DNA of 64,000 bases from Tenacibaculum sp. MAR_2010_89 (GCF_900105985.1 NZ_FNUB01000005.1:310001-374000); one strand, 5' to 3'; numbered from the stretch's first letter, positions 39,004 to 48,651 are shown. A program made the numbers and translations. Notes: a model not told the origin generated them from the letters alone.

Positions 39004-40461
39004 GTGTTGAATACTTTTACAAAAAGAACATTTATATTCTTTTTAGCATTTATTACAATTGCTACTAAAATTTACTACTGGTTTTTTATTTTTCCTAATC
39101 CAGATGAAGCATATTACTGGCTTTGGGGCCAACATCCTGATTTATCTTACCATGATCATCCAGCATTACAAGCTTTAATTCAAAATATGTTCACTTCATT
39201 CTTTGGAACATCTTTATTTATTTTAAGACTTCCAGTTTTTTTATCTTCTATTTGTATTTCATATATATTAATTCTTATAATAAAAAAATTAAATTATAAC
39301 ACTCCCTATTTGTATCTCATTCTATTCTTTTCAAGTCCTTTATTTTATTTATTTACTTCTTTTGCTTGGAACGATTACATACTAATAAACAATTGCTTTA
39401 TATCTGGTTATTTTTACATAAATTTTATACATGAAATATGGGTAAATGAAAAAGGCACTACTAAAAATATTTTTTTAGGAAGTTTATTTTTAGGGTTAGC
39501 AATTATATCAAAATACAATGCCATATTTTTAGGATTAGGGATTATTTCTTTATTAATTTTTACTAAAAAACTCCATTGTATTTTTAAAGATTATAGACTT
39601 TATTTAAGTTTATTAATTATACTAATGGTTAGTTCTCCAATTCTTATTTGGAATGCTAAAAATAAGTTTGGTTCTTTTGAATTTAATATTCAACAAAGAA
39701 CCATAGATCCTTTTATAAATTATGAATTCTTTAAAGGTAACTATATTGGTTTCATTTTAGGTAGTTTAGTAATGCTTTCTCCTTTTATATGCTGGGGAAT
39801 TATTGAACTTTTTAAAAAGAAAAATAATAATGAAATTAATTCTTATACAATTGTTTATACAAAATTTTCTAAGCATATTTTTTTAGTATCTACCATAACT
39901 TTTTTATTCTTATCTATTTTTTCAAATGTTTTATATTATTGGAATATTGTAGGTTTACTTTTCATAACACCTTTGGCTATTAACTTTCTTATAAAGAAGA
40001 AAAAAGAAATATCTTCTTTAATATTTTCTTCTATTCTAATTATTGCTATAACTATTCATTTCGGCGGTGTTCCATTAACTTTAATTTTTGGTGGTAAAGA
40101 TGAAGATAGTACCTATCATTATGGTTGGCATAAAATAAAAAGTAAAGTATTAAAACATCAAGAAAATAATAAAATGCCTATACTAACTTCTTCTTATAGA
40201 AATGCTTCTTTATTAGCTTTTTCTATGAATAATCCTAAAATATATTCTTACTCGTCAAGATTTGATCAATTTAATTATTGGACAAAAAATATTTCTTATA
40301 AAACTAATTCAAAAGGCTTGATTTTAACAGATGACAGAAGTTTATTAAATAATGAACTAATTTCTCTTTTTTCTGAAATTAATAGTATTGATACCATTAC
40401 TATAACTAAATACAATTATAATATTAAATGTTATTACCTATATAAAGGTATTTTTAAATAA
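39004..40461 (+). CDS. GT39/ArnT-like membrane glycosyltransferase
   Basis: About 485 residues with 10 or more hydrophobic helices. The first extracytoplasmic loop carries the polyprenyl-phosphate-sugar transferase signature NPDEAYYWLWGQHPDLSYHDH (Asp-Glu pair about residue 31), and HDHPALQALI follows. The family (PMT_2) moves a sugar from a lipid carrier onto lipid or protein outside the membrane. The start is uncertain: a TTG at 38986 also fits but lies inside a TACTTTTG promoter box (38981-38988), so the GTG at 39004 is preferred. It is monocistronic, and the acceptor is unknown. Confidence 0.85.
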   Translation: MLNTFTKRTFIFFLAFITIATKIYYWFFIFPNPDEAYYWLWGQHPDLSYHDHPALQALIQNMFTSFFGTSLFILRLPVFLSSICISYILILIIKKLNYNTPYLYLILFFSSPLFYLFTSFAWNDYILINNCFISGYFYINFIHEIWVNEKGTTKNIFLGSLFLGLAIISKYNAIFLGLGIISLLIFTKKLHCIFKDYRLYLSLLIILMVSSPILIWNAKNKFGSFEFNIQQRTIDPFINYEFFKGNYIGFILGSLVMLSPFICWGIIELFKKKNNNEINSYTIVYTKFSKHIFLVSTITFLFLSIFSNVLYYWNIVGLLFITPLAINFLIKKKKEISSLIFSSILIIAITIHFGGVPLTLIFGGKDEDSTYHYGWHKIKSKVLKHQENNKMPILTSSYRNASLLAFSMNNPKIYSYSSRFDQFNYWTKNISYKTNSKGLILTDDRSLLNNELISLFSEINSIDTITITKYNYNIKCYYLYKGIFK

Positions 40462-40610
40462 ATAAATAATAATAGCCCTAAAATTAAAGCTATGAAAAGA
40501 TGTATTTTATATTGAGAATTATAAGGAAAGTGTCTATTAAAAAAATTTTTATTCAAATAAGAGGTCTAATTATTTATATATTCTAAATTCTATTTAATTT
40601 AAAATAGTTT

Positions 40611-40618
40611 TACTTTTG
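40611..40618 (+). promoter_or_regulatory. -7 box of rluE
   Basis: TACTTTTG (TAnnTTTG) ends 5 nt before the ATG at 40624, so the mRNA is probably leaderless. The 162 bp before the gene hold no other feature. Confidence 0.45.
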
Positions 40619-40623
40619 TTTTT

Positions 40624-41193
40624 ATGTTAAAACACCGTCATTTTATAATTCATAAACCTTATGGTTTTCTTTCTCAATTTATTAATAATCAAACAAAAAG
40701 GAAGAAAAAAATGCTAGGAGAGTTATATGATTTTCCAGAAGGAACAATGGCAATTGGCCGTTTAGATGTTCCTTCAGAAGGTTTACTTTTATTAACAACT
40801 AATGGTAAGGTAAGTGAACAAGTAAGAAGTAATAAAATAGAAAAAGAATATTATGTTCAAGTAGATGGAATTATTTCTCAAGATGCAATTAATAAGCTTC
40901 AAAAAGGAGTAGAAATTGGTTTTAATGGTAAAAAATATATAACAAAACCTGGTAAAGCTTTTTCAATAGTTAAGCCTAACTTCCCTGATAGAACTCAAAA
41001 AATTAGAGATGAAAGACATGGCCCAACAAGTTGGATAGCTATAACTATTACAGAAGGAAAATTTAGACAAGTCAGAAAAATGACTGCTGCTGTTGGTTTT
41101 CCTACACTTCGTTTAATACGAGTTAGAATTGGAGAAATTTTTATAGGAAACTTAAAACCAGGTGACGTAAAAGAAGTAAATGAATTAATATAA
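40624..41193 (+). CDS. rluE: 23S rRNA pseudouridine synthase, RluE-like
   Basis: A 189-residue RsuA-family pseudouridine synthase without the N-terminal S4 domain, as in RluE (which modifies U2457 in E. coli). The catalytic Asp lies in IGRLDVPSEGLLLLTTNG (about 40-57). The start HFIIHKPYGFLSQF is the family N-terminal strand, and ITEGKFRQVRKMTAAVGFPTLRLIRVRIG closes the fold. The subfamily is inferred from length and wording. Confidence 0.92.
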   Translation: MLKHRHFIIHKPYGFLSQFINNQTKRKKKMLGELYDFPEGTMAIGRLDVPSEGLLLLTTNGKVSEQVRSNKIEKEYYVQVDGIISQDAINKLQKGVEIGFNGKKYITKPGKAFSIVKPNFPDRTQKIRDERHGPTSWIAITITEGKFRQVRKMTAAVGFPTLRLIRVRIGEIFIGNLKPGDVKEVNELI

Positions 41194-41215
41194 TTTTAAA
41201 TAAATAAAAAACATA

Positions 41216-41662
41216 TTAATTCATTATCATTTTTATATGTGGTATTCCATCTTCTAAATACTCTTCTCCAATAGGTTCAAACCCATGTGATTTATAAAAT
41301 TTTTGTAGATAAGTTTGTGCAGAAATCGTAATTTTTTTAGTATTAAAATTACTATAAATTGCTTCAATTGACGATTTTATTAAATCATGACCATATCCAA
41401 ATTTACGTTCAGATTTTGCTACTATAACTCTTCCAAAGCTAGGTGTATCAAAATATTGATTTCCATCAAACAAACGAGTATAAGCAATAATCTTATTATT
41501 TTTTATACCTAAAACATGTAATGCTATATCATCTTTTCCATCAATATCTTGGTATACGCAATCTTGCTCAACGACAAAAACTTCAGAACGTAATTGAAGT
41601 ATATCATATAGTTCTGAAGCTGTTAATTCTTTAAAGTTTTTTACTACAAATTTCACTAACAT
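41216..41662 (-). CDS. GNAT N-acetyltransferase, ElaA-like
   Basis: A 148-residue protein with the ElaA opening LYDILQLRSEVFVVEQDCVYQDIDGKD (about 18-44), then PSFGRVIVAKSERKFGYGHDLIKSSI (CoA loop about 85) and the C-terminal FYKSHGFEPIGEEYLEDGIPHIKM. ElaA substrates are unknown. The gene overlaps rpiB by 7 nt, so the two are translationally coupled. Confidence 0.9.
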   Translation of the reverse strand: MLVKFVVKNFKELTASELYDILQLRSEVFVVEQDCVYQDIDGKDDIALHVLGIKNNKIIAYTRLFDGNQYFDTPSFGRVIVAKSERKFGYGHDLIKSSIEAIYSNFNTKKITISAQTYLQKFYKSHGFEPIGEEYLEDGIPHIKMIMN

Positions 41663-42090
41663 TCACATGCTATTTTATTAACTCTATTAGCATGACGCCC
41701 TCCTTCAAATTCAGTAGATAAAAATATTTTTACAAAACCTAAAGCTTGTTGTAATGAAACAAAACGAGCAGGAATTGTTAACACATTAGCATTATTATGC
41801 TGGCGAGTTAATTCTACTAATTCATTATTCCAACACAATGCTGCTCTAACACCTTGATGTTTATTAGCTGTCATTTGAGCTCCATTACCACTACCACATA
41901 AAATTATACCTATTTCAGCTTGTCCTGTTTCTACAGCTTCCGCTGTTGGATGAATTGTATCAGGATAGTCCATACTATCATTTGTATTAGTACCAAAATT
42001 AATCACTTTGTGTCCTAATTCTTCTAAAAGTTTTACTATTTCAAACTTGTATTCAGTACCAGCATGGTCGTTTCCTACAGCAATAATCAT
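41656..42090 (-). CDS. rpiB: Ribose-5-phosphate isomerase B
   Basis: Interconverts ribose 5-phosphate and ribulose 5-phosphate in the pentose phosphate pathway. The 144 residues contain GNDHAGTEYK (about 6-15), DYPD (about 42), the catalytic Cys in ILCGSGNGAQMTANK (about 64), and HNNANVLTIPARF. It heads a two-gene unit with the ElaA-like gene. Confidence 0.96.
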   Translation of the reverse strand: MIIAVGNDHAGTEYKFEIVKLLEELGHKVINFGTNTNDSMDYPDTIHPTAEAVETGQAEIGIILCGSGNGAQMTANKHQGVRAALCWNNELVELTRQHNNANVLTIPARFVSLQQALGFVKIFLSTEFEGGRHANRVNKIACEC

Positions 42091-42709
42091 AATATGTTGA
42101 TTTTAATTTAGTTGTGAAACACAAAAATACCATTATTAACGGTTATCAACAGTAATTAACAATGCTTTTTTTAGAGTTATTAATAACCTATTAATTTTTA
42201 AGTACTTAATTGTATTATTAAAATGTTAAGAACTATTTGTAGATTTTAAAAAGAAAATTTGATTTTTTACATTTTTTTTACAATACAAGAATAGATATTA
42301 GATATGCAACTTTTTTTTTGATTTTTTAAGAAACATTTATCAACATAAAATTTACAATTTATTTACAATGAAATTGAAATAAGTAATTCAATAAAGTTAG
42401 TTAACTAGTGTTTATAACTTTTGTTAATAACTACATTTCATAATTGATTTTAAAGAACTTAAATAAATGATAACTTGTTTAACTTATTTAATAAGTAAGA
42501 AAACCTAATTTTAAATAAACTTTTTACTCTACATATTCACAAGCTATAATAACAATCATTCTTTTTTTAAAATTTTAAAAATTCTTTATATTAATAATAT
42601 AATATGTTAATAACTGTAAAAAGTATTTCAAAATTTAAAAATAGAACTTAATATACTAAATAAACATACTTCTTATAAGTGAAGAATGAATAAAAGTAAA
42701 AAGAGTTTT
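42091..42709. other. AT-rich non-coding stretch with DnaA-box-like 9-mers
   Basis: 619 bp with no plausible gene. TTATCAACA occurs at 42143-42151 and 42337-42345; its relative TTATTAACA occurs on the minus strand at 42422-42430 and 42605-42613. The DnaA consensus is TTATnCACA, so each copy carries one or two substitutions. It could be a replication-origin fragment or simply the long upstream region of rpiB. Confidence 0.3.
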
Positions 42710-42868
42710 TTAAATATTCTTTTTTAATAAATAGATACTATCTTTTGAGGTAATTTTTTGTTCTGAAGTATTTTTTTTGAAAGAAGTGTTTATACTTATA
42801 ACAGTAACTATAATTCCTGTAATAAATATAAGTAAAAATAAAGCTATTATTTTTCGTAAGTTTTTCAT
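42710..42868 (-). CDS. 52-residue single-helix membrane protein
   Basis: An open frame from ATG (42868) to TAA. It has a basic start MKNLRK, a hydrophobic helix IIALFLLIFITGIIVTVISI (about 7-26), then a polar Ser/Lys-rich tail (SFKKNTSEQKITSKDS) predicted outside. A purine-rich AGAAAGG precedes the ATG. It lies 76 nt downstream of the lipid kinase gene on the same strand and may share its transcript. No family is recognised; small size makes this tentative. Confidence 0.5.
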   Translation of the reverse strand: MKNLRKIIALFLLIFITGIIVTVISINTSFKKNTSEQKITSKDSIYLLKKNI

Positions 42869-42944
42869 TTTTAAAGCCTTTCTATTATAAAGACGAATAA
42901 ATTTTAAAAACGTTACAATTTTATTAAGATTTTTTTAACTAAAA

Positions 42945-43859
42945 TTAACTATTGATAACAAATCGTATAGCTTCCTTACAAAGAGTTACTTTAACTTTAC
43001 CAGTTCCTATTAATTCTCCATCAGCTTGAATATATATAGATTGTTCTATATTTTGAGGGGTTATTAACAATTCGTTTGATAAGTAAGTATTAACCTTTTT
43101 ATGTTTAGTAATTAAGCCGTTGTACAGTTTAGGCAAATTAAATAATAAATTTAAAAAAGTTAAATTCTTTACAATACTTACATCTAATAAACCATCATTA
43201 GGAGATTTATAATCAGTTAATTGCATACCACCTCCTGAATATTTACAAATTCCAAATAATGTCATTAAACACTTAGTACTAACAATTTGATTGTTAATAG
43301 CTATAGTAAAAGTTGTTTTTTTATAAAAAATTAAACCAGCAATTCCACTTAATAAGTAAGCAACAGGTCCAAAACGTTTTAATTTATTAAGTTTATTAAC
43401 AACATAACCATCATAGCCAATACCGGCAACATTATTAAAATATGCTGACGTATTTTTTAATTGTAGAAAACCAATATCTTGGTAAACAGTATTTTCTTTT
43501 TTTATTAATAAAATAGCTTCTTTAATATTTTTAGAAATATTATATGTTTTAATCCAATCATTACCAGTACCTAAAGGTATTATACCAACAGTAATTTGAT
43601 TACTTTCTACTTCATTTTGTGTCATAATTCCATTAATTATATGGTGCAAAGTACCATCACCACCAACAGATATTATATGTTTATAACCTTTATTTATTGC
43701 TTCATGAACTAAATCAATTTCATGTTTATGATAGTTTGTTAACACAAATGAATATTCTATTTGTTGTATTTTTAATTCATGTTTTATTTCTAACCATAGC
43801 TTATTAAAATTACCATTACCAGCTGTTGGATTTACAATTAGAAACCAAGATTTTGTCAT
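42945..43859 (-). CDS. Diacylglycerol/lipid kinase family protein
   Basis: A 304-residue DagK/YegS-type lipid kinase. The ATP-site motifs are VNPTAGNG (about 8-15), SVGGDGTLHHIINGIM (about 64-79) and GIIPLGTGNDWIKT (about 92-105). The C-terminal beta sandwich includes DYKSPNDGLLDVSIVKN (about 222) and QADGELIG. It phosphorylates a lipid such as diacylglycerol or an undecaprenyl-type substrate; the exact one is unknown. Confidence 0.93.
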   Translation of the reverse strand: MTKSWFLIVNPTAGNGNFNKLWLEIKHELKIQQIEYSFVLTNYHKHEIDLVHEAINKGYKHIISVGGDGTLHHIINGIMTQNEVESNQITVGIIPLGTGNDWIKTYNISKNIKEAILLIKKENTVYQDIGFLQLKNTSAYFNNVAGIGYDGYVVNKLNKLKRFGPVAYLLSGIAGLIFYKKTTFTIAINNQIVSTKCLMTLFGICKYSGGGMQLTDYKSPNDGLLDVSIVKNLTFLNLLFNLPKLYNGLITKHKKVNTYLSNELLITPQNIEQSIYIQADGELIGTGKVKVTLCKEAIRFVINS

Positions 43860-43937
43860 ATAAAAAGAAAGTTAATAAGGTTGTAAAATACAAAAATGTA
43901 TTCATAACAGTTATTTAATAAGTTGAGGTATAAATTT

Positions 43938-43957
43938 ATTTGTACTTTGGTACAAAT
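43938..43957. promoter_or_regulatory. Palindrome upstream of rnr
   Basis: Perfect 8-bp arms ATTTGTAC/GTACAAAT flank TTTG, 19 nt before the rnr ATG. It could be an operator or a leader hairpin. Confidence 0.35.
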
Positions 43958-43976
43958 TTTATAAGAAGCAAGATTA

Positions 43977-46172
43977 ATGACTAGAAAGAAAAAAATCTAC
44001 AAAAAAAAGGGTAAAGTAATTAAAGATTTAACCCGAAATATTTTCAAAATACTTAATAAAGATAGTAACAAACAATATAATTATAAACAAATAGCTTCGG
44101 CATTAGGTGTTACTGGTACTGATGGTAAAACTCAAATACTTCAAAAATTAGTAGAATTAACAGCAACTAAAAAAATTAAAGAAGTAGAAAGAGGAAAGTA
44201 TAAAATTAATGAAGATAGGAAATATCATATAGGAACTTTAGATGTTACTTCAAATGGTAATGCATATTTCATTTCTGATGATTTTGAAAACGACATTTTT
44301 GTACCGTCAGTAAACTTAGGCAAAGGATTACATAATGATGTTGTAAGAGCTTATGTTTACAAAAAAAGAAAAAGTAATAAGTTAGAAGCTGATGTAGTTG
44401 AAATTATTGAACGTGTAAAGCAAGATTTTGTTGGAGTATTACAATTGAATAAAAATTTTGGTTTTGTATTACCAGACAGTAATAAAATGTATGCAGATAT
44501 ATTTATTGCACAAAGTAAACTTAATGGAGCAGAACATGGTGATAAAGTATTAGCTAAAATTACTGATTGGCCAGATAATTCTAAAAATCCTTTTGGAAAA
44601 ATTACTCAAGTTTTAGGAAAACCAGGTGAACATGATACAGAAATACATTCTATTTTGTTAGAATACGGTTTACCGTATGATTTTCCTAAAGAAATAGAAG
44701 AAGAGGCAGGTAAATTATCATTTGACATTACTAAAGAAGAAATAGCAAAAAGAAGAGATATGAGAAATGATCTTACTTTTACTATTGATCCTAAAGATGC
44801 AAAAGATTTTGATGATGCTTTGTCTTTTACTAAATTAGAAAATGGTAATTACGAAATTGGAATTCATATTGCTGATGTTTCGCATTATGTACAACCTAAA
44901 ACTAAATTAGATGACGAAGCTTATGATAGGGCAACATCTGTATATTTGGTTGATAGGGTAGTACCTATGTTACCTGAAATGCTATCTAATGGAGTATGTT
45001 CATTACGTCCTAATGAAGAAAAATTAACTTTTTCTGCTGTTTTTGAAGTTAATGAGAAAGCTCATATTGTAAATGAATGGTTTGGAAGAACTGTAACATA
45101 TTCTGATAAAAGATTTGCTTATGAAGAAGCTCAAGTGATTATCGAAACTAAAGAAAATACTATTCCTGCAGAAATTTCATTAACAGGTGAAAGTTATATG
45201 GTAGATGAGGCTATTGTTGAAGCTACCTTAAAATTAGATGAATTGGCTAAAAAATTACGTAAAAAGCGTATGAAAGAAGGTGCAATTTCATTTGATAGAG
45301 TAGAGGTGAAGTTCGATTTAGATCAAAATGCCAACCCTGTAGGTGTATTTTTTAAAGAATCTAAAGATGCTAATAAATTAATTGAAGAATTTATGTTATT
45401 AGCTAATAGAAAAGTTGCTGAATTTATTGGTTTTTCTAAAGGAAAAGCAACTAACAAAACTTTTATATATCGTGTGCATGATGAGCCTAATATTGAAAAA
45501 TTAGCTTCATTACAAAACATTATAAGTAAATTTGGTTATAAAATTAATACCGAAACAAAAGAAAAAACTTCTCAAAGTTTAAACCAACTATTAAGTGATG
45601 TTCATGGAAAGGGTGAAGCTAATATGGTAGAAACTTTAGCTATACGATCTATGAGTAAAGCTGAATATACTACTCAAAATATAGGTCATTATGGATTAGC
45701 ATTTGATTACTATTCACATTTTACTTCACCAATAAGACGTTATCCTGACGTAATGACACATCGTTTGTTACAACATTATTTAGATGGAGAAAATTCACCT
45801 AAAGCTGATATTTACGAAGAAAAATGTAAACATTCTTCAAAAATGGAAGAGTTAGCTTCTAAGGCAGAAAGAGATTCAATAAAATATATGCAAGTTAAAT
45901 ACATGCAAGATCATAAAAATCAAGAGTTTGAAGGAGTAGTATCTGGAGTAACTGAATGGGGAATTTATGTTGAAATAAAATCTAATAAATGTGAGGGTAT
46001 GGTAAGAATCAGAGATATTAAAGATGATTACTATATTTTTGATGAAAAACAATACGCTGTAGTTGGTCAATCAACTAAAAACATGATTCAATTAGGAGAT
46101 GAAGTTGTTGTTAAAGTTAAGCATACTGATTTAGAGCGTAAACACTTAGATTTTGAATTAATAACTAGTTAA
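43977..46172 (+). CDS. rnr: Ribonuclease R
   Basis: A 3'-5' exoribonuclease that degrades structured RNA. The 731 residues have the RNase II/R order: a basic N-terminal helix-turn-helix region (about 1-75), two cold-shock-like domains (about 80-225), the RNB catalytic domain with DPKDAKDFDDALSF (about 267-280; Asp ligands for magnesium), HYGLAFDYYSHFTSPIRRYPDV (about 570-591), and a C-terminal S1 domain from about 640 (FEGVVSGVTEWGIYVEI). It has its own promoter region with a palindrome. Confidence 0.97.
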   Translation: MTRKKKIYKKKGKVIKDLTRNIFKILNKDSNKQYNYKQIASALGVTGTDGKTQILQKLVELTATKKIKEVERGKYKINEDRKYHIGTLDVTSNGNAYFISDDFENDIFVPSVNLGKGLHNDVVRAYVYKKRKSNKLEADVVEIIERVKQDFVGVLQLNKNFGFVLPDSNKMYADIFIAQSKLNGAEHGDKVLAKITDWPDNSKNPFGKITQVLGKPGEHDTEIHSILLEYGLPYDFPKEIEEEAGKLSFDITKEEIAKRRDMRNDLTFTIDPKDAKDFDDALSFTKLENGNYEIGIHIADVSHYVQPKTKLDDEAYDRATSVYLVDRVVPMLPEMLSNGVCSLRPNEEKLTFSAVFEVNEKAHIVNEWFGRTVTYSDKRFAYEEAQVIIETKENTIPAEISLTGESYMVDEAIVEATLKLDELAKKLRKKRMKEGAISFDRVEVKFDLDQNANPVGVFFKESKDANKLIEEFMLLANRKVAEFIGFSKGKATNKTFIYRVHDEPNIEKLASLQNIISKFGYKINTETKEKTSQSLNQLLSDVHGKGEANMVETLAIRSMSKAEYTTQNIGHYGLAFDYYSHFTSPIRRYPDVMTHRLLQHYLDGENSPKADIYEEKCKHSSKMEELASKAERDSIKYMQVKYMQDHKNQEFEGVVSGVTEWGIYVEIKSNKCEGMVRIRDIKDDYYIFDEKQYAVVGQSTKNMIQLGDEVVVKVKHTDLERKHLDFELITS

Positions 46173-46295
46173 TTCTTTAAAATGTAACAATAAATTTCAA
46201 TATTTGTCTTTATAGTAATGGTATAGTTATTGTCATAATAATCATACTATGCTTGTTTAACTTATTAAATGTTAAACAAATTAAATATAATAAAA

Positions 46296-46973
46296 ATGAA
46301 AAAATTTATTTTTTTAAGTCTGTTTTTTGTAAGTATTATAATCGTTGCTCAAAATAGTATTACTAAAGATTTAGGAAGTTTTACAACTCTTAAAGTGTAT
46401 AATGGTATTGATGTTGAATTAGTAAAATCTGATAAATTTAATGCAGTTGTAACAGGGCAGAAGGCTAATAAAGTAAAATTTAAAGCTATTAATGATACAT
46501 TAAAAATAGTTCTTTCTTTTCCTGAAACTACAGCGGAAGGTAAGGCAAAAATTACTTTGTATTATGCAAATGATATAGCAATTATTGACGCAAATGAAGG
46601 TGCAATTATAACAAGTAAAAGTATTAAACAACAAAAAGTAGAAGTGAAGGCTCAAGAAGGAGCATTTATTAACATGGTTATCGATGTTAAACATTTGAAA
46701 GTAAAAAGTACTTCTGCTTCAGTAATTAAGTTATCTGGTAAAACTAAAAATCAAACTGTAAAAGTTGACTTAGGTGCAAATTATCATGGATTCAATGTTA
46801 CTGTATCTAGTATGAATATTATTAGAGCTGGTTCTGGGGCAAAAGCCGAGGTTCAATCTGGTGAAGTTTTAGATGCTAAAGTTTCATTTGGTGGATCTAT
46901 TTTTTATAAAGGAACCCCAGAAGTTTTAAAAGACAAAAAAGTAATAGGTGGAGTAATTGAACACCGAAGTTAA
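46296..46973 (+). CDS. Exported GIN-domain (DUF2807) protein
   Basis: From the ATG at 46296 the protein is 225 residues. The signal peptide MKKFIFLSLFFVSIIIVAQ is followed by a right-handed beta-solenoid-type GIN domain: SFTTLKVYNGIDVELVKSD, later repeats with KVEVKAQEGAFINM and NIIRAGSGAKAEVQSGE, ending DAKVSFGGSIFYKGTPE. An ATG 27 nt upstream (46269) would spoil the signal peptide. Such proteins are widespread in Bacteroidota with no settled role. Confidence 0.88.
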   Translation: MKKFIFLSLFFVSIIIVAQNSITKDLGSFTTLKVYNGIDVELVKSDKFNAVVTGQKANKVKFKAINDTLKIVLSFPETTAEGKAKITLYYANDIAIIDANEGAIITSKSIKQQKVEVKAQEGAFINMVIDVKHLKVKSTSASVIKLSGKTKNQTVKVDLGANYHGFNVTVSSMNIIRAGSGAKAEVQSGEVLDAKVSFGGSIFYKGTPEVLKDKKVIGGVIEHRS

Positions 46974-47008
46974 TTTTGTATATTTGCTAGTATAAATTTA
47001 GTTTAAAA

Positions 47009-47200
47009 ATGATTTCACTTACTATATTTTTAGGAATGATAGGTCCTTGGCAAATAGCTATTGTAGTTGCTTTAGTATTATTACTTTTTGGAGGAAAAAA
47101 GATTCCTGAATTAATGAGAGGTTTAGGTACAGGTATTAAAGAATTTAAAGATGCTACTAAAACTGAAGATGGAGAAGAACAAATAGAAGAAAAAAAATAA
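47009..47200 (+). CDS. tatA: Twin-arginine translocase subunit TatA
   Basis: Forms the protein-conducting element of the Tat export pathway. This 63-residue protein has one helix, [20 protein letters not shown] (about 11-30), with the conserved Phe-Gly, then an amphipathic helix [18 protein letters not shown] and an acidic tail. It is a single gene; tatC is not in this window. A strong terminator follows. Confidence 0.95.
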   Translation: MISLTIFLGMIGPWQIAIVVALVLLLFGGKKIPELMRGLGTGIKEFKDATKTEDGEEQIEEKK

Positions 47201-47212
47201 TTAAGTATAATT

Positions 47213-47244
47213 AAAAAGCCCAATCATAATTGATTGGGCTTTTC
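47213..47244. terminator. Bidirectional terminator after tatA
   Basis: The stem AGCCCAATCA/TGATTGGGCT has a TAAT loop, with A runs left and T runs right. It also serves the convergent YbjQ-family gene. Confidence 0.85.
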
Positions 47245-47264
47245 TTTTAATGTTTGTACATTTA

Positions 47265-47582
47265 TTATATAACAACAGCTGTTCCTGAAGCAGTAACCAT
47301 TAGCATACCACCATTGGGTCCAACAGTTTCGTAATCTAAATCCACAGCAACAATAGCAGTAGCACCTAATTGCTTTGCCATCTCTTCCATTTCTTCTAAA
47401 GCGCTATTTTTAGCTTCTCTAAGCACTTTTTCATAAGATCCAGATCTTCCACCTACAATATCTCTAATTCCTGCAAAGAAGTCTTTAAAAATATTAGCTC
47501 CAATAATTGTTTCACCTGTAACAATACCTAAATATTCTTTAACAGGTTTTCCTTCTATAGTTGGTGTTGTAGTAACTATCAT
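47265..47582 (-). CDS. YbjQ/UPF0145 family protein
   Basis: A 105-residue protein matching the heavy-metal-binding-like YbjQ family: [25 protein letters not shown] (about 11-35), [22 protein letters not shown] (about 44-65), and [17 protein letters not shown] (about 73-89). It likely forms oligomeric barrels. The function is unknown despite the metal-binding name. It is 18 nt downstream of an SPFH gene on the same strand, so it may act at the same membrane assembly. Confidence 0.88.
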   Translation of the reverse strand: MIVTTTPTIEGKPVKEYLGIVTGETIIGANIFKDFFAGIRDIVGGRSGSYEKVLREAKNSALEEMEEMAKQLGATAIVAVDLDYETVGPNGGMLMVTASGTAVVI

Positions 47583-47600
47583 AACTTTTTTTAGTTTTTA

Positions 47601-48527
47601 TTATTCCTTATTGTCATTTTTTTTACTATTCTTCATAGCTTCTCCTATTTGATTACTAGCTGTGAAACTTGCAACCATATCATTAAGCATTTGACTTCCA
47701 GCTTGTGGTGAGTTTGGTAATAATATTAAATTACTATTAGTTTCTTGACCAATAGATTGTAGAGTATCATAATGTTGTGTAACAACTATTAAAGCAGATG
47801 CTTCTTGACTGTTAATTCCAACTTTATTCAAAACTTCTACTGATTCTTCTAAACCACGTGCAATTTCTCTTCTTTGATCTGCAATACCTTGTCCTTGTAA
47901 ACGCTTACTCTCAGCTTCAGCTTTTGCTCTTTCTACTATTAAAATACGTTGGGCATCACCCTCGTATTGAGCTGCTACTTTTTCACGTTCAGAAGCGTTA
48001 ATTCTATTCATAGCTTCTTTTACCTGAGCATCAGGATCAATATCAGTTACTAATGTTTTAATAATATCATATCCATAAGTCATCATTGCCTCATTTAATT
48101 CTGATTTTACGGCAATAGCAATATCATCCTTTTTAACAAAAACATCGTCTAACTTCATTTTTGGAACTTCTGCACGAACAACATCAAATACATAAGATGT
48201 AATTTGGTCATGTGGATAATCTAACTTATAAAATGAATCATATACTTTATCTTTTATTACTTTATATTGTACTGATACTTTTAATTTTACAAAAACATCA
48301 TCTAAAGTTTTTGTTTCAATAATTACATCTAATTGTTGAATTTTTAAGCTTAATTTCCCAGCTATTCTATCAATAAGTGGAATTTTTAGATGTAAACCTG
48401 ATTGGCGAATACTATGGAACTTACCAAAACGCTCTATAATAGCTGCTGATTGTTGTTTTACTGTAAAGAAAGAAGATAATATAAGTACTATCCCTAAGAA
48501 AATAATTGGATATAAAAATACTGGCAT
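47601..48527 (-). CDS. SPFH domain protein (stomatin/QmcA-like)
   Basis: A 308-residue membrane scaffold protein. An N-terminal helix (VFLYPIIFLGIVLILSSFF, about 2-20) is followed by the SPFH domain (QQSAAIIERFGKFHSIRQSGLHLKIP, about 25-50) and a coiled-coil region with INASEREKVAAQYEGDAQRILIVERAKAEAESKRLQGQGIADQRREIARG (about 170-220). Such proteins form ring microdomains in the membrane. The usual NfeD partner is absent; a YbjQ gene follows instead. Confidence 0.92.
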   Translation of the reverse strand: MPVFLYPIIFLGIVLILSSFFTVKQQSAAIIERFGKFHSIRQSGLHLKIPLIDRIAGKLSLKIQQLDVIIETKTLDDVFVKLKVSVQYKVIKDKVYDSFYKLDYPHDQITSYVFDVVRAEVPKMKLDDVFVKKDDIAIAVKSELNEAMMTYGYDIIKTLVTDIDPDAQVKEAMNRINASEREKVAAQYEGDAQRILIVERAKAEAESKRLQGQGIADQRREIARGLEESVEVLNKVGINSQEASALIVVTQHYDTLQSIGQETNSNLILLPNSPQAGSQMLNDMVASFTASNQIGEAMKNSKKNDNKE

Positions 48528-48651
48528 AATTTGAAAGTTTTAAGTTGATTAAGTTTTTAAGCTAAATATAACACTTAACAACTATATGACGTAATTTTTA
48601 ATAAATGTTACATTTTTTTATTTATAACTTATATTTGCTAAAATCAATTTT

